NCBI RefSeq assembly: GCF_001469865.1
Contig: NZ_LOPV01000091.1
Coordinates: 1-64,000 of the forward strand
Source of the DNA: Haloferax profundi
GTDB taxonomy: Archaea > Halobacteriota > Halobacteria > Halobacteriales > Haloferacaceae
Reading direction: 5' to 3'
Length of the DNA: 64,000 bases
This document shows positions 24,504-33,601 of this stretch, in pieces; positions within the stretch are counted from its first letter, which is position 1, and each line of letters begins with the position of its first letter. The position numbers and the translations under genes were made by a program. The notes under the pieces were generated by a model. It did not search any database. It was not told where the DNA came from and was given only the letters and a program-made list of their open reading frames with translations.

Positions 24504-26177
24504 ATGAGCCAGCGAATGCAACAGGGTCAGCCGATGATCATTCTCGGTGAAGACTCCCAGCGCGTCAAAGACCGCGACGCGCAGGCGTACAACATCCGCG
24601 CCGCACGAGCGGTCGCAGAAGCAGTACGCTCCACACTCGGTCCGAAGGGGATGGACAAGATGCTCGTCGACTCGATGGGCGACGTCACCATCACGAACGA
24701 CGGTGTCACCATCCTCAAGGAGATGGACATCGACAACCCGACGGCCGAGATGATCGTCGAAGTCGCCGAGACGCAGGAAGACGAAGCAGGCGACGGCACG
24801 ACGACGGCAGTCGCTATCGCGGGTGAACTCCTGAAGAACGCCGAGGACCTCCTCGAACAGGACATCCACCCGACGGCCATCATCCGTGGGTTCAACCTCG
24901 CCTCCGAGAAGGCACGCGAGGAAGTCGACGACATCGCAGAGCGCGTCGAACCCGACGACGAAGAACTCCTGAAGAAGGTCGCCGAGACCTCGATGACCGG
25001 CAAGAGCTCCGAACTCAACAAGGAGCTCCTCGCGGACCTCATCGTCCGCGCCGTCAAGCAGGTCACCGTCGAAGCCGACGATGGCTCCTACGTCGTCGAC
25101 CTCGAGAACATCTCCATCGAGACGCAGACCGGCCGCTCCGCGTCCGAGTCCGAACTCCTCACCGGTGCGGTCATCGACAAGGACCCCGTCCACGACGACA
25201 TGCCGGTCCAGTTCGACGAGGCCGACGTCCTCCTCCTCAACGAGCCCGTCGAAGTCGAAGAGACCGACATCGACACGAACGTCTCTATCGAGAGCCCCGA
25301 CCAGCTGCAGAAGTTCCTCGACCAGGAAGAAGCGCAGCTGAAGAAGAAGGTCGACCAGATCGTCGACTCCGGCGCTGACGTGGTCTTCTGCCAGAAGGGC
25401 ATCGACGACCTCGCCCAGCACTTCCTCGCGAAGAAGGGCATCCTCGCGGTCCGCCGCACGAAGAAGTCCGACGTCAAGTTCCTCAAGAACATCACGGGCG
25501 CGTCCATCGTCTCGGACCTCGACTCCATCGAGTCCGCCGACCTCGGCACGGCCTCCATCCGCCGTGACGCCGACGACGAACTGTTCTACGTCGAAGGCAT
25601 CGGCGACGACGTCCACGGCGTCACGCTCCTCCTCCGTGGCTCGACCGACCACGTCGTCGACGAACTCGAACGCGGCGTTCAGGACGCCCTCGACGTCGTC
25701 GCTTCGACGGTCGCCGACGGCCGCGTCCTCGCTGGCGGCGGTGCCATCGAAGTCGAACTCGCCTCGCGCCTCCGCGACTACGCGGACTCCGTCTCCGGCC
25801 GCGAGCAGCTCGCCGTCGAAGCGTTCGCCGACGCGCTCGAACTCGTCCCGCGCGTCCTCGCCGAGAACGCTGGTCTCGACTCCATCGACACGCTCGTCGA
25901 CCTCCGGTCGGCCCACGAAGACGGACAGGTCCGCGCTGGCCTGAACGTCTTCACGGGCGACGTCGAAGACGCGTTCGAGGCTGGTGTCGTCGAGACGGCC
26001 CACGCCAAGGAGCAGGCTATCGCCTCCGCCTCCGAAGCCGCGAACCTCGTCCTCAAGATTGACGACATCATCGCTGCTGGTGACCTCTCCACCGGCGGCG
26101 ACGACGACGAAGAGGGCGGCGCACCCGGCGGCATGGGTGGCATGGGCGGTATGGGCGGCATGGGCGGCGCAATGTGA
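24504..26177 (+). CDS. ths: Thermosome subunit (group II chaperonin)
   Basis: A 557-aa ATP-dependent chaperonin subunit that forms the double-ring thermosome and folds proteins in the cytosol. ATP-binding and hinge motifs are visible: [34 protein letters not shown] and the catalytic Asp in [28 protein letters not shown] follows. The C-terminus is a Gly-Met repeat, [16 protein letters not shown]. The sequence closely resembles the Haloferax Ths2/Cct2 subunit as I remember it. The ATG at 24504 is preferred over GTG at 24498. Confidence 0.97.
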   Translation: MSQRMQQGQPMIILGEDSQRVKDRDAQAYNIRAARAVAEAVRSTLGPKGMDKMLVDSMGDVTITNDGVTILKEMDIDNPTAEMIVEVAETQEDEAGDGTTTAVAIAGELLKNAEDLLEQDIHPTAIIRGFNLASEKAREEVDDIAERVEPDDEELLKKVAETSMTGKSSELNKELLADLIVRAVKQVTVEADDGSYVVDLENISIETQTGRSASESELLTGAVIDKDPVHDDMPVQFDEADVLLLNEPVEVEETDIDTNVSIESPDQLQKFLDQEEAQLKKKVDQIVDSGADVVFCQKGIDDLAQHFLAKKGILAVRRTKKSDVKFLKNITGASIVSDLDSIESADLGTASIRRDADDELFYVEGIGDDVHGVTLLLRGSTDHVVDELERGVQDALDVVASTVADGRVLAGGGAIEVELASRLRDYADSVSGREQLAVEAFADALELVPRVLAENAGLDSIDTLVDLRSAHEDGQVRAGLNVFTGDVEDAFEAGVVETAHAKEQAIASASEAANLVLKIDDIIAAGDLSTGGDDDEEGGAPGGMGGMGGMGGMGGAM

Positions 26178-26235
26178 AGTTAGGCTAATACCCTATACAC
26201 CCACACCGACGCCAGCACCGCACGACAGACCGATT

Positions 26236-26241
26236 CTTTTT
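26236..26241 (+). terminator. T-tract terminator after the thermosome gene
   Basis: A run of six to seven T residues in GATTCTTTTTCG lies about 60 nt after the stop codon, with no gene following directly. Confidence 0.4.
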
Positions 26242-26318
26242 CGACAGACACCGCTGACCCGAGTAGCCACTGCACCGCTCGCCGTGACACGCTGTGTCAA
26301 CTAGTCACACTCTAAACA

Positions 26319-26357
26319 AGTTGGACGATTCTCTCACTTTCAGAGTAAGAGTTGGAC
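26319..26357. repeat. Direct repeat upstream of the alanine dehydrogenase gene
   Basis: AGTTGGAC occurs at 26319-26326 and again at 26350-26357, a 31-bp period close to three helical turns. They lie 52-90 bp before the ATG at 26409, upstream of a likely TATA region near 26379, and could bind a regulator side by side. Confidence 0.45.
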
Positions 26358-26408
26358 TTGCATCCAGAAATAGAACGAACTAAGTAGGTAGTACGGGAAC
26401 GTGCCTCC

Positions 26409-27407
26409 ATGCGCAAGACGCTGCTACTGAACAAAGACGACGTCCACGAGAACGTCCAGATGCCGGAGCTCATCTCGGCCATCGAGGACGCCTTCGCCGC
26501 CTACGAATCTGGCGACGCCCAGATGCCGCCGAAGTCGTACATCGACCTTCCGCAGTACAACGGCGATTTCCGGTCGATGCCCGCATACCTCGACGCAGGC
26601 GACTGGGACGCAGCAGGCATCAAGTGGGTCAACGTCCACCCCGACAACGGCGACAAATTCGACCTCCCCACCGTCATGGGCACGATGATTTACTCCGACC
26701 CCGAGAACGCGTTCCCCCTCGCGCTCCTCGACGGCACGGAACTGACGATGCTCCGCACGGGCGCGGCCGCCGCAGTCGCCACCGACTACCTCGCCGTCGA
26801 AGACGCCTCGTCGATGGGTATCATCGGTGCTGGTGTCCAGTCGTACACGCAACTGCGCGCAATCAGCGAGGTCCGCGACATCGAGGAAGTCGTCATCTCC
26901 GACCTCGACGAAGAACGCGTCGCCGACTTCATCGACGCCTTCGAAGCCGAGTTCGACATCCGCGCAGGATCCATCGAGGAGGCCGCTCAGTGTGACGTGC
27001 TCTCGACGGTCACGCCGGTCGAATCGCCCATCGTCCCCCGCGACGCCGTCGGCGACCACACCCACATCAACGCGATGGGTGCCGACGCGGAGGGCAAGCA
27101 CGAACTCGCCGACGAGGTGCTTCTGGACGCGAAACTCGTCATCGACGACCACGCTCAGACGACTCACTCCGGCGAAATCAACGTCCCGTACCACGAGGGC
27201 GTCCTCTCCGACGACGACATCTACGGCGCAATCGGCGAAATCGTCGTAGGAAGCAAAGACGGCCGAACCGACGACGACGGCATCACCGTCTTCGACTCGA
27301 CCGGACTCGCGATTCAGGACGTCGCAGCCGCACACGTCGCTTACGAACACGCTATCGAGAACGACAACGGCTACGCCTTCGACCTGCTGGGCCTCGCCGA
27401 CGAGTAA
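26409..27407 (+). CDS. ala: Alanine dehydrogenase (ornithine cyclodeaminase family)
   Basis: A 332-aa enzyme of the mu-crystallin/ornithine cyclodeaminase superfamily. The archaeal members studied act as alanine dehydrogenases, interconverting pyruvate plus ammonia and alanine with NAD. The Rossmann motif is MGIIGAGVQSYTQLRA at about residues 138-153. The substrate side shows the conserved LPQYNGDFRSMPAYL, KWVNVHPDN and LLDGTELTMLRTGAAAAVAT. The Asp in HINAMGADAEGKHELA is the usual catalytic region. Ornithine cyclodeaminase activity remains an alternative because the families are close. It stands alone with a 230-bp upstream region. Confidence 0.88.
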   Translation: MRKTLLLNKDDVHENVQMPELISAIEDAFAAYESGDAQMPPKSYIDLPQYNGDFRSMPAYLDAGDWDAAGIKWVNVHPDNGDKFDLPTVMGTMIYSDPENAFPLALLDGTELTMLRTGAAAAVATDYLAVEDASSMGIIGAGVQSYTQLRAISEVRDIEEVVISDLDEERVADFIDAFEAEFDIRAGSIEEAAQCDVLSTVTPVESPIVPRDAVGDHTHINAMGADAEGKHELADEVLLDAKLVIDDHAQTTHSGEINVPYHEGVLSDDDIYGAIGEIVVGSKDGRTDDDGITVFDSTGLAIQDVAAAHVAYEHAIENDNGYAFDLLGLADE

Positions 27408-27452
27408 CTCGACGACGAATCCACCCGCTAGCGGTTCTCCTCTTTCTTCACG

Positions 27453-27671
27453 TTATTCCCCGGACCCACGCTGTGCCGCGAGGTAATCGAACAGTTTGGA
27501 GAACACGTACACGATGACGATGAAGGGCAAGAGCGGGACGAAGAGCACGGCGAGGATGAGAAACATCGTCCACCCGATAGAGTCCATCTCCATGTCGGGA
27601 CGCGTGCTCGACCCCGGCGTGACAGTTTGGTAGGCCTTCTCCGGGAGAGACAGGGATTCCTCTTCGCTCAT
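27453..27671 (-). CDS. Small membrane protein of unknown function
   Basis: A 72-aa protein with a hydrophilic start (MSEEESLSLPEKAYQTVTP), one long hydrophobic helix at about residues 34-58 (IGWTMFLILAVLFVPLLPFI, continuing) and a short polar tail RGSGE. The start at 27671 is chosen because the frame upstream of it overlaps the end of leuS and is not protein-like. It lies 55 bp downstream of leuS on the same strand. Function unknown. Confidence 0.75.
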   Translation of the reverse strand: MSEEESLSLPEKAYQTVTPGSSTRPDMEMDSIGWTMFLILAVLFVPLLPFIVIVYVFSKLFDYLAAQRGSGE

Positions 27672-27726
27672 GGATTCCTGTACGTTGGCCGAGAGGATAA
27701 GATGACCGGCGAGCAGGTGCTCGCGG

Positions 27727-30603
27727 TTATTCGAGGTGGACCGCGGGGCGGAACGGAATCGCCTTCGACGCGCGGTCGGCCGGGTCGACGATGTCCTCGT
27801 CGTCTTCGACGTACACCTCGACGTCGGCGTCGAACTCGCGGGCGAGGAAGCCGGCAGCACGCTCGTACGTCCCCGCCTCGTCGAGTTCGAGTTGGGCGTG
27901 GAGCGTCGTCTCGTCCTGTCCACGTGTCTGGCTCACGAGGTCCTGGACGAGGTCGTTGACGGCGTTGCCTTTCTCTCGCAGGTCGGGGTCCTGCATGACC
28001 TGACCCATGATGGCACCGACGTTGTCACCCTGGTCGACGACCGTCTCGAACACGTCGCGCTTCCAGTCCGCCGCGACGTAGACACGGAGCGTCTCGGGGT
28101 CCGAGTCGGTCACGTCGATGATGTCGCGGATGTCTTCGGTCAGGCGTTCGACCTGCTGTTCTTCGAGTTCGACCGTCTCGTCGTCGAACTCGGTGTCCGG
28201 TTCGGGCCACGGTGCGTCTTCGGCCGGCGTGCCGGTCAACTGCTCGTGGAGTTCGTTCGTCATGAACGGGACGAACGGCGCGAGCAGGCGCAGGCGCGTC
28301 TCGAGGACGGTTCGGAGCGTCCACTTGGCGGCCGGGCGGTCGAGGTCCGTCCGGCGGCGGTACCAGCGCAGGTCCTCTTCGAAGTTGTAGAAGGCGGCCT
28401 GACTAGCAGAGCGCGTCTCGGACTCGTCCATCGCATCGGTCACGTCGCGAACCGTGTCCTGAAGCTTCGACAGGAGCCATCGGTCGATGGTCTCCAGGTC
28501 GGGGCGGTCTTCTGGACCGGGGTCGGCGATAATCTCCTGTGCGCGGTTCCAGAACCGTTCGAGTTGGTTGTGGACCGACCCGACCAGGTCGTCGCGCCAG
28601 TCGTAGTCTTGCCACGGTTCGGCGGAGTTGAGCAGGAAGAAGCGGACGGTGTCCGCGCCGTACTCACTGATGGCCTCGCCGGGGAGGACGACGTGACCCT
28701 TCGAGGACGACATCTTCTCGCCTTCGAGCAGGCCCATGCCCATGATGACGATGCCTTGTGGCCACTGAGCCTGGTCGAACAGTTCGCCGTGGTGGAACTG
28801 GTAGAACGTCAGGTGGTTCGTGATGAGGTCGTTCGCAGAGAACCGGTAGTCCACGGGGTACCAGTAGTCCCACTCGTCGCGCAGTTCGAGGGCGCGTTCG
28901 TCGGCCTCGTCGGCCGCCTCGGGACCGTAGAACAGCGTGTCGAAGAAGTCCTGCGTGAGTTCCTCCGTCGGGATATCTTGCAGGCGGTGGGCGATGGTGT
29001 AGTACGCCATGTAGATGGTCGAGTCCGACAGCGGTTCGATGACGAACTGGTCGTCCCACGGCAGGCGCGTCCCGAGACCGTAGTTGCGGATACAGGGCCA
29101 CCCGTTCAGCCAGTCGATGGTGTGGTGGTACTCGTCGCGCGTGTTCTCCGGGATGGCGTCGAGGCCGTCGGCCACGTCGTGGGCGAGTTGCTTCCAGTCT
29201 TCGTCGTCGTACGACAGGAACCACGTGTCCTGTTCGGCGACGACGACGTCGCCGCCACAGCGACAGACGACTTCCTCAGAGAACTCCTGCATCACGTCGA
29301 ACTGGCCGGCGTCGATGCCGTCGGCCTTGTAGTCGTCGCGGACCTCCTCGACGATGGCACCAGCGTAGTCGCCGTAGAACTCCTTCAGGCGGCCGGCGTG
29401 GAACTCCTTGTTGTAGAGGTCCTTCGTCGCCTTCTCCAGTGCGGGGTCGTCGGACGACTCGATGCCAGCGTTCTCGACTGCCGACTTCGCGGGAATCTCA
29501 CCGTACTCGTCGTCCTCGGAGTCGATGTCGAGGATTGGAATCGGCTCGATGGCTTCCACGTCGGCGGGGTCGATGCCGAACGATTCGAGGTAGTCGGTGT
29601 CGGCTTTCGCCTCTTGCAGTGCGACGTAGTCGTCGGGGCTGTGTGCCGGAACGGACATGACGACACCCGTCGCGTTGTCGGCGTCGACGAATCCGGCCGG
29701 TAAGACGGGGACTTCGTCGCCGGTGACGGGGTTCTCGACGAACTGGCCGACCAGTTCAGAACCTTCGACCGTCTCCAGAATCTCTACGTCGTGGGCCTGG
29801 TACTCCAGTTTCGCGGCCGCGTACTCGGAGACGAACCACGTCTCGCCTTCCACGTCGGCGACGACGTAGGTCGCTTCGGGGTCGATGTAGGCGTTCGTCA
29901 CGCCGTGGACCGTCTCGGGGCGCAGCGTCGCCATCGGGACGACGACGGACTCGCCGTCGCGTTCCCATCCGAAGCGGACGAGCGTGTACTCTTGGAACTC
30001 CGCTTCTTCGCCTTCGAGCAGGTCGTGCGTCGTAACTGGCTGTTCTTCGTTCGTACAGAACTTGACGGGGTGGAGGCCCTTCTCCAGTCGTCCGCGCTCG
30101 CGGAGCGTCCGGTACTGCCACTCGATGAACTTCGAGTAGCGCTCGTCGTTCGTCGTGAACTCACGACGCCAGTCGACGGAGAGGCCGAGCGACTGCATCC
30201 CCTTCTTGTAGTGTTCCTCGATGAAGTAGCGTGCCCACCCCATCGGCGTCTCCAGGTCAGAGAGCGTGTCTTCGGAGACGTTGTAGGTGTCCTTCAGGAC
30301 GGACAGTTGCTTCTCTTCGCCTTTCTTCAGTCGCTCGACGGCACCGATAATCGGCGTGCCGGTGACGTGCCAGGCGATGGGGAACAGAACGTTGTCGCCT
30401 TGCTGACGTCGATAGCGAGCGTACACGTCCGGGACGGTGTAGGTTCGTGCGTGCCCGATGTGCATCCCACCACTCGGGTACGGATACGGAACCGTGACGA
30501 ACGTCGCGTCGTCGGCGTCTGCGTCCGGGTCGGCCTCGTATCGGCCGGACTCGGACCAGCGCTCTCGCCAACGCGCTTCGAGTTCCTGCGGGTCGTAGTC
30601 CAT
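27727..30603 (-). CDS. leuS: Leucyl-tRNA synthetase
   Basis: A 958-aa class I aminoacyl-tRNA synthetase that charges tRNA-Leu. The HIGH motif is PSGGMHIGHARTY near residue 45 and the KMSKS motif is GEKMSSSKGHVV. An archaeal-type editing domain (CP1) lies between, with VPMATLRPETVHGVTNAY as the threonine-rich editing motif. The N-terminal start MDYDPQELEARWRERWSESG is typical, so 30603 is used rather than 30690. C-terminal helical and appended domains reach normal archaeal length. It is a single-gene unit apart from a possible short gene downstream. Confidence 0.97.
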   Translation of the reverse strand: MDYDPQELEARWRERWSESGRYEADPDADADDATFVTVPYPYPSGGMHIGHARTYTVPDVYARYRRQQGDNVLFPIAWHVTGTPIIGAVERLKKGEEKQLSVLKDTYNVSEDTLSDLETPMGWARYFIEEHYKKGMQSLGLSVDWRREFTTNDERYSKFIEWQYRTLRERGRLEKGLHPVKFCTNEEQPVTTHDLLEGEEAEFQEYTLVRFGWERDGESVVVPMATLRPETVHGVTNAYIDPEATYVVADVEGETWFVSEYAAAKLEYQAHDVEILETVEGSELVGQFVENPVTGDEVPVLPAGFVDADNATGVVMSVPAHSPDDYVALQEAKADTDYLESFGIDPADVEAIEPIPILDIDSEDDEYGEIPAKSAVENAGIESSDDPALEKATKDLYNKEFHAGRLKEFYGDYAGAIVEEVRDDYKADGIDAGQFDVMQEFSEEVVCRCGGDVVVAEQDTWFLSYDDEDWKQLAHDVADGLDAIPENTRDEYHHTIDWLNGWPCIRNYGLGTRLPWDDQFVIEPLSDSTIYMAYYTIAHRLQDIPTEELTQDFFDTLFYGPEAADEADERALELRDEWDYWYPVDYRFSANDLITNHLTFYQFHHGELFDQAQWPQGIVIMGMGLLEGEKMSSSKGHVVLPGEAISEYGADTVRFFLLNSAEPWQDYDWRDDLVGSVHNQLERFWNRAQEIIADPGPEDRPDLETIDRWLLSKLQDTVRDVTDAMDESETRSASQAAFYNFEEDLRWYRRRTDLDRPAAKWTLRTVLETRLRLLAPFVPFMTNELHEQLTGTPAEDAPWPEPDTEFDDETVELEEQQVERLTEDIRDIIDVTDSDPETLRVYVAADWKRDVFETVVDQGDNVGAIMGQVMQDPDLREKGNAVNDLVQDLVSQTRGQDETTLHAQLELDEAGTYERAAGFLAREFDADVEVYVEDDEDIVDPADRASKAIPFRPAVHLE

Positions 30604-30827
30604 ATCCGTGGTAGTGGCACGCCGACCTAAAATAACTCCTATACTCGACTTCCGGCGCTGTCTGATTGCGGCAGATGTTGTCACAGACACACCACCGAGT
30701 CGAACGTGAGTGGCGGGGGAAATCGGACGAAGGTCAGCGGGGCAGCAGAGTCAGTGGTAACAGCGAGATAAAACAAACAACGTGTAAGTGGCCCAGTTGA
30801 GCAGGCAGCGGGAGAGACACCGAGGAC

Positions 30828-31304
30828 TCAGTCGATATCGATGCGGTGTGAGTCGTCGGGCGTCACGTCCATCTTGGGGAGCGTGACAGTGAGGACGCCG
30901 TTGCGGTAGGAGGCAGAGGCGTTCTCTTCGTCGACCATCTCGGGGAGACGAATCGTCCGGCGGGCGGACTGCTGGCGGCGTTCACGGCGGAGGTACTCGC
31001 CTTCGCCATGCTCTTCTGTCACGTCGCGCTTGGCCTCGATGGTCAGCGTCTGGTTGGCGATAGAGAGGGAGATGTCGTCTTTCTCGTAGCCCGGGAGGTC
31101 GGCAGAGAGGACGAGTCTGTCGTCGTACTCGGAGACGTCGACGGCCATGTCGTACATGCGGGGCGAGGGCATCATGCCCGATCGGTCGAACTGGTGGCCC
31201 ATCTCGTCGAATTGGCGAGAGAGTCGTTCGAACAGTTCTTCGACGTCTTCGAATGGGTTGTTTCGGCGCATCATCGGTACTTCACCGAGGGATAGTGACG
31301 CCAT
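30828..31304 (-). CDS. Hsp20/alpha-crystallin family protein
   Basis: A 158-aa small heat shock protein. The N-terminus MRRNNPFEDVEELFERLSRQ is shared in style with its neighbour at 31390-31809. The alpha-crystallin domain spans about residues 52-145 with LVLSADLPGYEKDDISL and YRNGVLTVTLPK. A stretch of charged and Gln residues, YLRRERRQQSARRTIRLP, is typical of haloarchaeal Hsp20. The start at 31304 is uncertain; ATG at 31274 or 31271 (MMRRNN) would remove ten residues. The two genes lie 85 bp apart on the same strand and are probably a duplication. Confidence 0.92.
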   Translation of the reverse strand: MASLSLGEVPMMRRNNPFEDVEELFERLSRQFDEMGHQFDRSGMMPSPRMYDMAVDVSEYDDRLVLSADLPGYEKDDISLSIANQTLTIEAKRDVTEEHGEGEYLRRERRQQSARRTIRLPEMVDEENASASYRNGVLTVTLPKMDVTPDDSHRIDID

Positions 31305-31389
31305 CTGAGGAGATAACCATTTCCGGAACTAGTGTAGCAAATAGCACGCACAGGACGCCTCGCGCCAGTATCCTAAAAATTTGATTCCG

Positions 31390-31809
31390 TTATTCGATGT
31401 CGATGCTCTGCGAATCGTCGGCGTCCGGTTCTGCCTTCGGGAGCGTGATAGTGAGGACGCCGTTGCGGTACGTGGCAGACACGTTCTCGCGCTCGATTTC
31501 GGCCGGGAGCGTGACCGACCGCGAGACTGAGCGGTGACTGCGCTCTCGTCGGACGTAGGTTTCCTCTTCTGCTTCGGTCGACGCCTCGCGCTCGGCGGCG
31601 ATAGAGAGTTGTCGCCCGCGGACGCTCACGTCGAGGTCGTCTTTCTCGAATCCGGGCAGGTCGGCGACGACTTCGATGGTGTCGTCGGACTCGACGACGT
31701 CGAGTGAGATGTCTTGGAATCGCGCGAGGCCAGAGTCCTCGAAGGACCGGCCCATCCGGTCGAACAGGTCTTCTATCTCGTCGAATGGATTTCGTTGCAT
31801 ACGTCTCAT
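31390..31809 (-). CDS. Hsp20/alpha-crystallin family protein
   Basis: A 139-aa small heat shock protein, paralogue of the gene just downstream at 30828-31304. Domain order is a short N-terminus MQRNPFDEIEDLFDRMGRSF, the alpha-crystallin domain with IEVVADLPGFEKDDLDVSV, and YRNGVLTITLPK, ending in a polar tail. A TTTCAT element is about 24 nt upstream of the ATG at 31809, so the longer start is kept; MQRNPFD at 31800 is the alternative. Together with the single gene near the left edge, three Hsp20 proteins are encoded here. Confidence 0.93.
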   Translation of the reverse strand: MRRMQRNPFDEIEDLFDRMGRSFEDSGLARFQDISLDVVESDDTIEVVADLPGFEKDDLDVSVRGRQLSIAAEREASTEAEEETYVRRERSHRSVSRSVTLPAEIERENVSATYRNGVLTITLPKAEPDADDSQSIDIE

Positions 31810-31888
31810 ACTTCGTCAGCGACGGCAATGAAAGATGTGCCCGTCCTCACATGTTGGGAGCGGGGACGCGGTCGATATCGACCGAACG

Positions 31889-32695
31889 TCAGTACAGGAC
31901 GTGCCGCGTGTCGTACGACCCGAGGACGCGGACCCACCCGTTTCGGGCGATGCCTTCCACGTCGTCGAGTGCTCCTTGCATCCGTTCTTCGTAGAGTCCC
32001 GCGTCGGCGTCGATGTGGAAGAGATAGTCGCCGAGACGGTTCCCACTCGGACGCGACTCGATACGCGAGAGGTTGATGTCGCGTTCGGCGAACGCTTCGA
32101 GGAGTTCGAGGAGCAGGCCGGGGTAGTTCGCGTTCGGGTAGACGACGAGCGACGTCTTCCCGCCGGCGTCGGAGCGCGCGGACTCGGGAGCGACGACGAG
32201 GAAGCGCGTCGCGTTCGACGAGCGGTCTTGGATGTCTTCGGCGATTATCTCTAAATCGTCCCCTGCGTTGTCGGGGTGCCCGATACCCGCCACAGACGGG
32301 TCGGCGCGGGCACGTTCGACACCGCGAGCAGTGCTCGCGACTGCTTCGAGGGTCACGTCTGGGTAGTTCTCGTCGAGGTAGGTTCGACACTGTGCGAGGG
32401 CCTGCGAGTGACTCGCCACGATATCGAAGTCGTCGCCTTGGGCCAAGAGCGCGTGTCGAATCGGCGTGACAATCTCTTGGACGACGCTGACGTTCGAGTT
32501 CGCCACGGCGTCGAGACTCTCCGTGACGCTCCCTTCGATACTGTTCTCGATGGGGACGACGCCTCGCTCGAACGACCCGTCGGCGACGGCATCGACGATG
32601 GACGTGACCGATTCTCGGAAGGCGACGTCGTCCGCGACGGCGCGGGCGGCGCGATGAGAGTAGGTGCCCGCCGGGCCGAGGGTGACTGCCTGCAT
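31889..32695 (-). CDS. pheA: Prephenate dehydratase
   Basis: A 268-aa enzyme that converts prephenate to phenylpyruvate in phenylalanine synthesis. The catalytic domain begins with LGPAGTYSHRAARAV and contains VPIENSIEGSVTESLD and the family signature SSNATRFLVV. The C-terminal third is an ACT domain with the ligand motif SRIESRPSGNRLGDYLF, predicting feedback inhibition by phenylalanine. The start at 32695 (MQAVTLGPAG) is chosen over 32722. It is a stand-alone dehydratase, not fused to chorismate mutase. Confidence 0.95.
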   Translation of the reverse strand: MQAVTLGPAGTYSHRAARAVADDVAFRESVTSIVDAVADGSFERGVVPIENSIEGSVTESLDAVANSNVSVVQEIVTPIRHALLAQGDDFDIVASHSQALAQCRTYLDENYPDVTLEAVASTARGVERARADPSVAGIGHPDNAGDDLEIIAEDIQDRSSNATRFLVVAPESARSDAGGKTSLVVYPNANYPGLLLELLEAFAERDINLSRIESRPSGNRLGDYLFHIDADAGLYEERMQGALDDVEGIARNGWVRVLGSYDTRHVLY

Positions 32696-32778
32696 GACGC
32701 TCCCTTCACGCAGGGACGACAAAAGACCGTCGGGGGTGGCAGATTCGACCGATGGCCGTCAGAAAAGCCAGACGCGAC

Positions 32779-33438
32779 CTATCGGTCGGCGCAGAACTGG
32801 ACGAAGTTGCGGAGGATAGTCAGTCCGGTCTCACCGGACTTCTCGGGGTGGAACTGCGTGCCGAAGACCGTTCCTTCCTCGTTAGCGACGACGGCCGGAA
32901 ACTCCACACCGTAGTCGGTGGTTGCGACGATAGCATCCTCGTCGTCCGGGTCGGCGTAGTAGGAGTGGACGAAGTAGGCGTACTCGCCGTCGACGCCCTC
33001 GACGAGTGGGTGGTCGCGCTGGACATTGAGTTCGTTCCACCCCATGTGCGGAACCTTCTGGCCCTCGTCGAAGCGGACGTTTCGTCCTGGGATGAAGTCG
33101 AGGCCCTCGACTTCGCCCTCACCTGCGTGGTCTGCTTCTTCGGACGAGGTGAGTAACATCTGCATGCCGAGACAGATACCGAATATCGGCGTCCCTGCGT
33201 CGGCGGCCTCTGCGAGCGGTTCGCGGAACGGGCCCGCGTTCTCCATCCCCTCGGAGAAGGCACCGACACCGGGGAGGACGATGCCGTCTGCGTCTTCGAA
33301 GTCGGCCGGGTCGTCAGAGATGACGACGTTCGCACCCGCACGTTCGAGGCCGCGCATGGCGCTCCGGAGGTTGCCGAGACCGTAGTCGACCATCACCACG
33401 TCGGCGAGCGTCTCCTCAGACGCCTGTGTCGTGCTCAT
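32779..33438 (-). CDS. hisH: Imidazole glycerol phosphate synthase subunit HisH
   Basis: A 219-aa class I glutamine amidotransferase that supplies ammonia to HisF in histidine synthesis. The nucleophile Cys89 is in GICLGMQMLL, and the catalytic His and Glu are in GTQFHPEKSGETGL near the C-terminus. MVDYGLGNLRSA near the start is typical, preceded by a 15-residue acidic extension that is common in haloarchaea. hisE is encoded 7 kb away, but hisF and the other his genes are not here, so the pathway genes are scattered. It is divergent from the phosphonate-type transporter. Confidence 0.95.
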   Translation of the reverse strand: MSTTQASEETLADVVMVDYGLGNLRSAMRGLERAGANVVISDDPADFEDADGIVLPGVGAFSEGMENAGPFREPLAEAADAGTPIFGICLGMQMLLTSSEEADHAGEGEVEGLDFIPGRNVRFDEGQKVPHMGWNELNVQRDHPLVEGVDGEYAYFVHSYYADPDDEDAIVATTDYGVEFPAVVANEEGTVFGTQFHPEKSGETGLTILRNFVQFCADR

Positions 33439-33601
33439 ACTCTCTCTTCGAAGAGGGTGGGCAAGTGAGTTTCCGTCTCGGCGACCGTCGCGAATTTAGA
33501 AATCGACCGACCGTTCTATGTTTTCTTCGGGAGACCGCAATAGAATCTTGGTTTTAGGGATTGATACGTAGAAAAAATAGGAAGACTTAACCTCAAACTC
33601 T

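Noticed and set aside
24471-26003. A 510-aa open frame antisense to the thermosome gene
   Set aside because: High GC and strong third-position bias keep the antisense frame open. The product is repetitive in D/V/E and matches no fold, while the sense frame is an unmistakable chaperonin.
26107-26174. Repeat near the end of the thermosome gene as a DNA satellite
   Set aside because: It is the coding sequence of the normal Gly-Met repeat tail of thermosomes.
27736-29703. A 655-aa open frame antisense to leuS
   Set aside because: It is the mirror of the leuS codon pattern; the sense strand has HIGH and KMSKS motifs.
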